Below the pieces are notes generated by a model. That model saw only the letters and a list, made by a program, of their open reading frames with translations. It ran no database searches and was not told the origin of the DNA. DNA of 7,463 nt, from positions 1-7,463 of the forward strand of contig JAKSOX010000097.1 of NCBI GenBank assembly GCA_024405335.1. Direction: 5' to 3'. This stretch comes from Kiritimatiellia bacterium (GTDB lineage: Bacteria; Verrucomicrobiota; Kiritimatiellia; RFP12; UBA1067). Below are positions 1 to 5,171 of this stretch, piece by piece. Made by a program: the position numbers and the translations under genes. Every line of letters begins with the position of its first letter. The first letter of the stretch is position 1.

Positions 1-53
1 CCTCGGCCTTTTGGTCCCGAACCAAACGCGCTACCAGACTGCGCTACGCTCCG
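1..53 (-). tRNA. tRNA-Pro (anticodon CGG), partial: 3' part cut off by the window edge
   Basis: Read on the minus strand, the first 53 bases fold as the 5' part of a tRNA. They divide into a 7-base acceptor strand (CGGAGCG), TA, a 4-bp D stem (GCGC/GCGC) with a 9-base loop containing GG, a 5-bp anticodon stem (TTTGG/CCAAA), the 7-base loop TTCGGGA, a 5-base variable loop and the first four bases of the T stem (GAGG). The anticodon CGG lies at 19-17 and reads CCG proline codons. The arrangement closely matches bacterial proK-type tRNAs. The T loop, the 3' acceptor strand and any encoded CCA lie beyond the left edge. The gene is divergent from miaB and has its own promoter at 86-114. Confidence 0.93.
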
Positions 54-59
54 AAGCAA

Positions 60-78
60 GTTTTCCTTGATGGAAAAC
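60..78. repeat. Inverted repeat able to form a 7-bp hairpin
   Basis: GTTTTCC (60-66) and GGAAAAC (72-78) are perfect complements around a 5-base loop. On the minus strand this falls in the predicted leader of the tRNA-Pro precursor, starting almost at the predicted start site (near 79) and ending seven bases before the mature tRNA. On the plus strand it lies upstream of the miaB start site, covering the place where a -35 box would be. There is no T tract suited to termination, so a terminator is unlikely. Confidence 0.5.
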
Positions 79-84
79 GCCGCG

Positions 85-90
85 TATGAT
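85..90 (+). promoter_or_regulatory. Probable -10 element of the miaB promoter
   Basis: TATGAT at 85-90 is one mismatch from the -10 consensus. It would start transcription near 97, leaving a leader of about 30 bases before the miaB ATG. No good -35 exists: the 17-base-spaced hexamer at 62-67 (TTTCCT) matches at only three positions. The element overlaps the -10 of the divergent tRNA promoter on the other strand. Ribosome binding is likely by AGGGA at 116-120, six bases before the ATG. Confidence 0.45.
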
Positions 91-114
91 ACTCTTTCAC
101 GTCTCGCAAGTCAA
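86..114 (-). promoter_or_regulatory. Sigma70-type promoter of the tRNA-Pro gene
   Basis: On the minus strand there is a -35 box TTGACT (114-109), a 17-base spacer and a -10 box TATCAT (91-86). Each box differs from consensus at one position and the spacing is optimal. Transcription should start near 79, giving a leader of about 25 bases before the tRNA 5' end at 53, to be removed by RNase P. The -35 box lies inside the miaB 5' leader, so the two divergent units share this DNA. Seen directly; activity is inferred. Confidence 0.75.
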
Positions 115-126
115 TAGGGATTTGGA

Positions 127-1434
127 ATGAAATTTTTGGTTAAGACCTACGGCTGCCAAATGAACGTGCGCGATTCCGAAGCGGTCGTGGCGCTCATGAA
201 GGCCGCCGGGCACGAACAGGCGGCGACCGAGGAGGACGCCGAGCTCGTGCTGGTCAATTCGTGCACCGTGCGCGACATGGCCGAGCGCAAGGCGATCGGC
301 AAATCCGGCAATCTCGCGTCCGACGGGAAAATCGTCGGGCTGATGGGATGCGCCGTGAAGCGCCTGGGCGAGGATGCGTTCCGCAAGGTGAAGGGCCTTT
401 CGTTCGCCGTGAGCCCGCGCCGGATCGGCCTCGTGCCGAAGATCGTGGCCGACGGCGTCTATCCGCGTCTGGAGCTGGACGACGGGGACGAAATCCCCAC
501 GGGGCTCGACGCGCACGACGTTTCGGGCTTCAAGGCGTTCGTGACGATTCTCGTGGGGTGCGACAACCGGTGCAGCTACTGCATCGTGCCAGACGTGCGC
601 GGCCACGAGTATTCGCGTCCCGCGGCCGAAGTGCTCGCCGAGGCGCGCGCTCTCGTCGCGCGCGGCGTGAAGGAAATCTGCTTCCTCGGGCAGAGCGTGT
701 TGCGCTACGGCCGCCGCACGCCCGCCTGGCCGGACGCGGACGCGGCGTGGACGGAGCCGTTTCCGCGGCTGCTGGCGGCGTTGTGCGAAATCGAAGGGCT
801 CGAGCGCGTCCGCTTCACGAGCGCGCATCCGAAGGGCTGCACGGACGAACTCGTGCGCGCCTGCCGCCGATTTCCGCAGGTGTGCCGCCACATACACCTG
901 CCCGTGCAGTCCGGGTCCGACCGCGTGCTCGCGGAGATGGGCCGCCGCTACACGCGCGCCGAGTATCTGGCGGCGGTGAAGAAGCTGCGCGACTTCGACC
1001 CTGAATTCGCGGTCACCACGGACGTGATCGTGGGCTATCCCGGCGAAACGGAGGCCGACTTCGAGGCGACGCGATCGCTCATGGAGGAGGCGCAGTTCGA
1101 CAACGCGTTCGTGTTCAAGTATTCGCCGCGCCCCGGCACGCGCAGCGCCGCGTTGCCGGACGACGTTCCCGTCGCGGAAAAGGAACGCCGCGACCAGGTG
1201 CTGCTGGCGGACCAGGAGGCGCGCGGGCTCAAGCGCAACCAAATGCTCGTGGGCACGGTGCGCGAGGTGTTTGCGGAAGGGCCGAGCCCGCGCAACGCCG
1301 CGCGCTGGAGCGGACGCGATTCGGGCAACCGCATCGTGGCGTTTCCGCCGCCGCCGGGGATCCGCGCGGGCGATTCCGTTTCCGTGCGCATCGTCGAGGC
1401 GCATCCGCAGATTCTCGTGGGCGAAGCGGTTTGA
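127..1434 (+). CDS. miaB: tRNA-2-methylthio-N6-dimethylallyladenosine synthase MiaB
   Basis: Radical SAM methylthiotransferase, 435 aa, a usual length for the family. It adds the 2-methylthio group to i6A at position 37 of tRNAs reading U-starting codons, in the cytoplasm. The N-terminal UPF0004 domain carries the three cysteines expected to hold the auxiliary 4Fe-4S cluster: C10 (TYGCQMN), C46 (NSCTVR) and C75 (MGCAV). The radical SAM motif is C145-x3-C149-x2-C152 (CDNRCSYC), followed by IVPDVRG and SRP. Further family blocks are HLPVQSGS (257-264), DVIVGYPGETE (299-309) and YSPRPGT (332-338). Residues from about 370 form a C-terminal TRAM domain for tRNA binding. Departures are FLGQSVLRYG (187-196), where MiaB usually has GQNVNSYG, and PDVRG for PYTRG. 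Other methylthiotransferases such as MtaB or RimO fit less well. ATG 127 has AGGGA six bases upstream. It starts a three-gene run with the phosphatase gene 11 bases on. Confidence 0.9.
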   Translation: MKFLVKTYGCQMNVRDSEAVVALMKAAGHEQAATEEDAELVLVNSCTVRDMAERKAIGKSGNLASDGKIVGLMGCAVKRLGEDAFRKVKGLSFAVSPRRIGLVPKIVADGVYPRLELDDGDEIPTGLDAHDVSGFKAFVTILVGCDNRCSYCIVPDVRGHEYSRPAAEVLAEARALVARGVKEICFLGQSVLRYGRRTPAWPDADAAWTEPFPRLLAALCEIEGLERVRFTSAHPKGCTDELVRACRRFPQVCRHIHLPVQSGSDRVLAEMGRRYTRAEYLAAVKKLRDFDPEFAVTTDVIVGYPGETEADFEATRSLMEEAQFDNAFVFKYSPRPGTRSAALPDDVPVAEKERRDQVLLADQEARGLKRNQMLVGTVREVFAEGPSPRNAARWSGRDSGNRIVAFPPPPGIRAGDSVSVRIVEAHPQILVGEAV

Positions 1435-1445
1435 GGGGGGACGCC

Positions 1446-2237
1446 ATGGATTTTTCCGCGCGCAAACACTGGTTCTTCGATTTCGACGGCACGCTCTTCG
1501 ACACGGAAGAGGACATCAAACTCGCCTGGGTGGCCGTGCTGAAGCTTTTGAAGTTGGAGACGCCCGATTTCGAGGCGCGCTACAAAACGGGACCCAGTTT
1601 GCCGGACATGGCGCGGACGCTTTTCCCGGACCGTCCCGACGTGGAGCGGATCGTGGCCGACGTGAAGGCGAATTTCGGGCGCGTGTACGACGACGCCGGA
1701 TTCCCGAACACGAAACCGTATCCCGAGGCGATCGCCTGGATCAAGGCGCTCAAGGCGTCCGGCAAGGAACTCTACGTGGCCACGAACAAGCGCCGCCGGC
1801 CCACGGTGATGCTGCTGGAGAAGTTCGGTCTGCTCGGCCTGTTCACTGAGGTCTACACGAGCGACTGCCTTCCCGGCCGGACGCTGCGCAAGCCCGAATA
1901 CCTCGCGCACGCCCTCGAGACGCGCGGCATCGACCCCGCGGACGCGGTGATGGTGGGCGACACCGCCATCGACGTGCAGGGCGGGCGCGCGAACGGCATG
2001 GGCGTGAAGACGGTTGACTGGGGCTACGGCACGGGTCCGTTCTACGCGCGGCTCGCGCGCATCCTGGACGTGCCGCGCGTCGGCGCCGGCACGAAATTCC
2101 GGGAAACGCCGGAGTGGTGTTCGCTGGTCGCGTTCGGCGTGTTGGCGTTCCTCGAAAATTCCTGCGGCACGGCGCTTTCCGTGGACGATCTCGCCGCCTG
2201 CGAAACGGCGGAAGACCTTTTCCTGAGGACGTGCTGA
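1446..2237 (+). CDS. HAD-superfamily hydrolase, phosphoglycolate phosphatase-like
   Basis: A 263-aa cytoplasmic phosphatase of the haloacid dehalogenase superfamily. Motif I is DFDGT (12-16), with D12 the expected nucleophile and D14 the acid/base. Motif II is T113 in YVATNK. K149 (RKPEY) is the likely motif III lysine. Motif IV is GDTAID (171-176) with D172 and D176 for Mg2+. The helical insert between motifs I and II is the cap of the Gph/PGMB-like subgroup. WGYGTG (192-197) resembles the end of Gph proteins, but about 65 further residues follow, longer than usual and unlike anything I recognise. The substrate cannot be fixed; phosphoglycolate, made by repair of oxidised DNA ends, is a guess. 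An in-frame TTG at 1431 would overlap miaB. I chose ATG 1446 because the G-rich ribosome binding site (AGGGGGGA, 1434-1441) lies just before it. The gene sits between miaB and the DUF721 gene. Confidence 0.85.
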   Translation: MDFSARKHWFFDFDGTLFDTEEDIKLAWVAVLKLLKLETPDFEARYKTGPSLPDMARTLFPDRPDVERIVADVKANFGRVYDDAGFPNTKPYPEAIAWIKALKASGKELYVATNKRRRPTVMLLEKFGLLGLFTEVYTSDCLPGRTLRKPEYLAHALETRGIDPADAVMVGDTAIDVQGGRANGMGVKTVDWGYGTGPFYARLARILDVPRVGAGTKFRETPEWCSLVAFGVLAFLENSCGTALSVDDLAACETAEDLFLRTC

Positions 2238-2239
2238 CC

Positions 2240-2626
2240 ATGGACGCGAGACGCATCCGCGAGCGCAAGGCGCAGAACCGCCTGGATTCGAACTGCATTC
2301 CCGGATTGCCCGTGGACGGGGATCCGCGCGAACTGCGCACGCCGATTTCCGCGTTCGGCGGCGTGGTGCAGGAAGTCCTTGCCGAACTGACAGTCGAGCG
2401 CAGTCCGTTTTTCGAGACGGTGCGCGCGCAGTGGAAGTCGCTCTTCCCCGATCTTCCCGCCGCGCCGGGCAGGCTCGAGGGCGGCAAACTCTTCCTCTAC
2501 GTCCGCACGTCCGGGCGGCTGTTCGCGCTGCGGCCGAAGTTGACGCAAATCAAGCGCGTTTTGGCGCAGTTGCCGGGCGCGCCCAAAAAGTTCACGCTCC
2601 ATCTTGAAATACGCGCCGTCAAATGA
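2240..2626 (+). CDS. DUF721/DciA-family protein, possible replicative helicase loader
   Basis: A 128-aa soluble basic protein. Residues about 40-110 fit the DUF721 pattern: a helix (GGVVQEVLAEL), a tryptophan (W65) in ETVRAQWKSLFP, then G-x-L-x(3)-V (LEGGKLFLYVRT) followed by SGRLFALRPKLTQIKRVL, where the family usually has SS-x-W-A-x-E-L. DciA of this family helps DnaB-type helicases onto DNA in bacteria lacking DnaC/DnaI. That role is known for some members and is inferred here. The sequence ends shortly after the domain. The tryptophan of the SSxWA block is replaced by L or F here, so the match is moderate. ATG 2240 lies two bases after the phosphatase stop, with GAGGA (2225-2229) ten bases upstream. 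A longer reading starting within the phosphatase gene is unlikely, because it would be a shadow of that gene. The last seven codons carry the promoter of the next operon. Confidence 0.65.
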   Translation: MDARRIRERKAQNRLDSNCIPGLPVDGDPRELRTPISAFGGVVQEVLAELTVERSPFFETVRAQWKSLFPDLPAAPGRLEGGKLFLYVRTSGRLFALRPKLTQIKRVLAQLPGAPKKFTLHLEIRAVK

Positions 2627-2632
2627 TATAAT
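2604..2632 (+). promoter_or_regulatory. Strong sigma70-type promoter for rpmH-rnpA and probably the genes down to ybeY
   Basis: TTGAAA (2604-2609), a 17-base spacer and a perfect TATAAT (2627-2632). The -35 and spacer lie inside the last codons of the DUF721 gene, whose TGA ends at 2626, one base before the -10. This AT-rich island stands out from the GC-rich surroundings. Transcription should start near 2639, about 30 bases before the rpmH ATG. A strong promoter here suits a ribosomal protein gene that needs more transcript than its upstream neighbours. Confidence 0.85.
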
Positions 2633-2643
2633 ATGCGCTCATT

Positions 2644-2655
2644 TTTCACGTGAAA
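2644..2655. repeat. Perfect 12-bp palindrome over the rpmH leader and ribosome binding site
   Basis: TTTCACGTGAAA reads the same on both strands. It lies about 5 to 17 bases after the predicted start site, and its last bases run into the rpmH ribosome binding site (AGGA, 2655-2658). In RNA, U2642 to C2647 could pair with G2652 to G2657 around the loop ACGU, using two G-U pairs at the base and partly hiding that site. As DNA it could be an operator for a dimeric regulator. Neither role is shown; chance is possible. Confidence 0.4.
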
Positions 2656-2668
2656 GGAAGCAGACAAA

Positions 2669-2806
2669 ATGAAGATGACATGGCAGCCCTCGAAGATCAA
2701 ACGCGCGCGCAAGATCGGATTCCGCGCCCGCAAGGCCACCAAGGGGGGGCGCAAGGTTCTCGCGAGCCGCCGCGCCAAGGGCCGCAAGCGCCTGACGCAG
2801 GTTTGA
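2669..2806 (+). CDS. rpmH: 50S ribosomal protein L34
   Basis: A 45-aa very basic protein of the large ribosomal subunit, the usual 44-46 aa. It reads MKMTWQPSKIKRARKIGFRA at the start, matching the family form MKRTxQPSxxKRxRxHGFRxR. It continues with RKATKGGRKVLASRRAKGRK (20-39) and ends in RLTQV, matching the family pattern ATKNGRxVLxxRRxKGRxxL. The tryptophan at residue 5 is where most species have F or Y. The gene is too short for many ORF filters, but the family match is end to end. A ribosome binding site (AGGA, 2655-2658) lies ten bases upstream. ATG 2669 is preferred over ATG 2675 because it fits the family length and start. It is followed after 11 bases by rnpA, the classical bacterial order. 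It contains a run of seven G at 2743-2749. Confidence 0.97.
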   Translation: MKMTWQPSKIKRARKIGFRARKATKGGRKVLASRRAKGRKRLTQV

Positions 2807-2817
2807 GGATTCCGCCG

Positions 2818-3222
2818 ATGTCCGCGCGGCTTCCCGGCTTGAAGTACAAAAGCGTCTTCGAGCGGGGGCGCGTCGTGAAGGGCCGTCTCTTCACCGCGTG
2901 GATTCTTTCGGGCGAGGGCGCCGGTCGTCAGGCCGGCGTCGTCGTTTCAAAGAAGAGCTTCCACGACGCCGTGGACCGCAACCGGGCCAAGCGCATTCTG
3001 CGCGAAGGGTTCCGCCTGTTGCGCGACGAGATGCCCGAAGGGTGCGATTGGGTGCTGGTGGGGAGATCGTCCCTGGCCGGCAAGCGCACGGCGGACGTGA
3101 TGGGGGAATTGCGATGGTGCTCTCGAAAATACTCGTCCTCTTCGTCCGCGCCTACCAAGTCGCGCTCAGCCCCCTGTTCCGCGGATGCTGCCGGTTCGAG
3201 CCCAGCTGTTCGAACTACATGA
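2818..3222 (+). CDS. rnpA: Ribonuclease P protein component
   Basis: A 134-aa basic protein, the protein subunit of RNase P that helps the catalytic RNA remove 5' leaders from tRNA precursors. It shows the family start (YKSVFERGRVVKGRLFTAWI, 10-29), the strand GVVVSKKS (40-47) and the RNR signature DRNRAKRILREGFR (53-66). The strand CDWVLVGR (76-83) follows. The fold should end near residue 100-104 (GELRWCSRK). The remaining residues are a serine- and alanine-rich tail encoded entirely within the overlapping yidD gene, out of frame. ATG 2818 has GAGG (2805-2808), which overlaps the rpmH stop, nine bases upstream. Overlap with yidD begins at residue 99. The tail is probably a read-through consequence of the overlap and not a functional domain; a frameshift in the last helix cannot be excluded. 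Confidence 0.93.
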   Translation: MSARLPGLKYKSVFERGRVVKGRLFTAWILSGEGAGRQAGVVVSKKSFHDAVDRNRAKRILREGFRLLRDEMPEGCDWVLVGRSSLAGKRTADVMGELRWCSRKYSSSSSAPTKSRSAPCSADAAGSSPAVRTT

Positions 3223-3365
3223 TCGAGGCGTTGAACGTGCACGGGGCCGTGAAGGGACTGCTTTTGGGGACGTGGCGGCTGCTCAGGTGCCATCCGTTCG
3301 GCGCGTCGGGGTACGATCCGGTGCCGCCGAAGGGGAAGTGGAAAAACGATTTCGAAAACGGTTGA
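3114..3365 (+). CDS. yidD: Membrane protein insertion efficiency factor YidD
   Basis: An 83-aa protein of the DUF37/YidD family, thought to sit at the inner face of the membrane through an amphipathic N-terminal helix and to aid YidC-dependent insertion. Family blocks are clear: YQVALSPLF (14-22), CRFEPSCSNYMIEAL (26-40) and the end block LLRCHPFGASGYDPVP (56-71). These correspond to CRFxPTCSxY and RCHPxxxGGxDPVP. Cysteines C25, C26, C32 and C59 are present. ATG 3114 lies inside rnpA in another frame, six bases after GGGGGA (3102-3107), and gives exactly the usual start (about ten residues before the YQ block). A longer in-frame reading from 2898 would be an rnpA shadow. yidC follows after 15 bases, which is the classical partner. 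Confidence 0.95.
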   Translation: MVLSKILVLFVRAYQVALSPLFRGCCRFEPSCSNYMIEALNVHGAVKGLLLGTWRLLRCHPFGASGYDPVPPKGKWKNDFENG

Positions 3366-3380
3366 AGGGTTGGAAAGAAG

Positions 3381-5159
3381 ATGAACAAGAGCGAGAAGTT
3401 GATTTCGATATTGCTCGGGCTGCTGCTCGTGGGCTGGCTGTGGCGTTCGACGAACGAGGCCAAGAAGCAGGCGGAGGCGGCGCGCGAAGCGGCCGCGGCC
3501 GCCGCCACCAACGAGGTCGCGGCGGCGGCAACCGCCGTTCCGGCCACGAACGCGGCAAGCGTCGTCCAGGCGACGGCGCCCGCCATCGCGGCGAGCGCGG
3601 CGGAACCGGCCGCGCCCGCGGAGCCGGCGGCGCCGGAAAAGACGATCGTGCTTTCCAACGCCCAGATGTCGGTGACGCTCACGACGCGGGGCGCGGCGGT
3701 GAAAGACGCCACGTTCTTCGGCTACGCCGAGAAGCCCGGCCGGATTTCCGCCGAAAATCCGCCAGTGCGCATCGACTTCTCCGATTCGCCCGCGCTCGAA
3801 ATCACGGGCGGCGCGAATCTCCGCCGCGGGCTCGACTTCGAAATCGCCGCGCAAACCGACGCCTCCGTGACGTTCAAGCACGGCGCGCTCGAGCGCACGA
3901 TCTCGCTTGGCGAAGACTACCGTCTCTCGCTCAAGGACGCGTTCGGCGAGACGTGGGGCGGCGAATACGAGGTGTCGCTCGGCGCGATGCCGATGGACGC
4001 TTCCAAGAACGGGCTGCTTTCGATCGATTCGTTCACGTCCTCGCCCGTGGCCAAGGAGCGCAAGGTCAAGCACTGGGGCGAAGAGGAACCGCTGAAGAGC
4101 TACCTCGTCGCCGGCATCGGCGGGTGTTCGGGCAAGAAGGACGCCACGGCGATTCCCGAGGTGCAGACCGTGTCCGTGCCCGGCGCCACGCAGTGGCTGG
4201 CCGTCAAAAACCGCTTTTTCGTGTCCGCCCTCGCGTCCGCGACGCTGCCGATTTCGGGCTTCGACGCGGTGGTGTCGCGCGTGCCCGGCACGGCCGAATA
4301 CAAGCTGCGGCACGTGTCCGCGCGCGCGAAATTCACCGGTTGCAACGGCGCCGTGAACGAGATGACGTTCTACCTCGGGCCGAAGAAGCAGGATTTGCTG
4401 TGGAACCTGGGGATGAAGGACGTGATGGAATTCGGCATGTGGCGCTGGGTGTGCTACCCGATGGTGTGGGTGCTCAACCTCTTCCATTCCTGGATTCCGA
4501 ACTACGGCGTCGCGATCATCCTCCTGACGATCCTCGTGCGCCTCGTCTTCTGGCCGCTCACGCACAAGTCCACGGTGTCCATGCGCCGCATGAGCGAAAT
4601 CCAGCCCAAGATCAAGGAAATCCGCGAGAAGTTCAAGGACAATCCCCAGCGCCTCCAGCAGGAGACGTGGGCCGTGTACCGCGACAACAAGGTCAATCCG
4701 ATGTCGAGCTGCCTGCCGATGGTCATCCAGATTCCGGTGTTCATCGCGCTCTTCACGGTGCTTCGTTCGGCGGTCGAGCTGCGCTACGCGCCGTTCCTGT
4801 GGATCGCCGACCTTTCCGAGCCGGAAGCGCTCGGCGCCACGAGCTGGTTCCCGTATTTCGGCGGCCTCAATGTGCTGCCGATCCTGATGGCGGCGACGAT
4901 GGCGATCCAAAGCGCGCTCACGCCCACGGCGGGCGACAAGAACCAGCAGCGCATGATGATGGTGATGATGCCGGCGATGATGCTGTTCATGTTCTATTCG
5001 TTCCCGAGCGCGCTGTCGCTGTACTGGACGCTGTCGCAGGTGTTCTCGATCGTCCAGGCGTGGTACATCCGCAAGCGCTACACGCCGGCGCCCGTGGCCG
5101 CTTCCGCGGACGTGGTGGACGTGCCGGTCACCCGTCAGATGCGCCGCCACGGCGCCTGA
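3381..5159 (+). CDS. yidC: Membrane protein insertase YidC
   Basis: A 592-aa inner-membrane insertase that places membrane proteins alone or with SecYEG. It has the Gram-negative layout: N-terminal membrane helix (about 6-21), an alanine-rich linker (about 27-87), a large periplasmic beta domain (about 88-340) and the conserved five-helix core (about 355-565). In the core, NYGVAIILLTILVRLVFWPL (374-393) carries the groove arginine R387. The cytoplasmic hairpin with MRRMSEIQPKIKEIREK (401-417) follows, then KVNPMSSCLPMVIQIPVF (437-454). SFPSALSLYWTLSQVFSIVQ (540-559) is the last helix. The C-terminal tail is short and basic (RQMRRHGA). ATG 3381 has GGAAAG (3372-3377) upstream and gives the usual start directly before the first helix. 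The gene lies between yidD and lpxB. The usual follower jag is absent. Confidence 0.97.
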   Translation: MNKSEKLISILLGLLLVGWLWRSTNEAKKQAEAAREAAAAAATNEVAAAATAVPATNAASVVQATAPAIAASAAEPAAPAEPAAPEKTIVLSNAQMSVTLTTRGAAVKDATFFGYAEKPGRISAENPPVRIDFSDSPALEITGGANLRRGLDFEIAAQTDASVTFKHGALERTISLGEDYRLSLKDAFGETWGGEYEVSLGAMPMDASKNGLLSIDSFTSSPVAKERKVKHWGEEEPLKSYLVAGIGGCSGKKDATAIPEVQTVSVPGATQWLAVKNRFFVSALASATLPISGFDAVVSRVPGTAEYKLRHVSARAKFTGCNGAVNEMTFYLGPKKQDLLWNLGMKDVMEFGMWRWVCYPMVWVLNLFHSWIPNYGVAIILLTILVRLVFWPLTHKSTVSMRRMSEIQPKIKEIREKFKDNPQRLQQETWAVYRDNKVNPMSSCLPMVIQIPVFIALFTVLRSAVELRYAPFLWIADLSEPEALGATSWFPYFGGLNVLPILMAATMAIQSALTPTAGDKNQQRMMMVMMPAMMLFMFYSFPSALSLYWTLSQVFSIVQAWYIRKRYTPAPVAASADVVDVPVTRQMRRHGA

Positions 5160-5171
5160 GGAGAACGCGCC

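Noticed and set aside
60..78. The inverted repeat as a transcription terminator
   Set aside because: It is not followed by a T run on either strand and sits upstream of both divergent genes, so there is no transcript for it to end unless a gene outside the window reads in.
97..1404. A 435-codon minus-strand open frame opposite miaB
   Set aside because: It is Arg/His/Ala-rich with no family features and covers a well-supported gene. It is treated as a shadow.
1035..1910. A minus-strand open frame across the miaB/phosphatase junction
   Set aside because: No domain, no ribosome binding site seen, and antisense to two supported genes.
2114..2626. A longer version of the DUF721 protein starting inside the phosphatase gene
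   Set aside because: The added residues are the phosphatase read in another frame. ATG 2240 fits the tight spacing and has a ribosome binding site.
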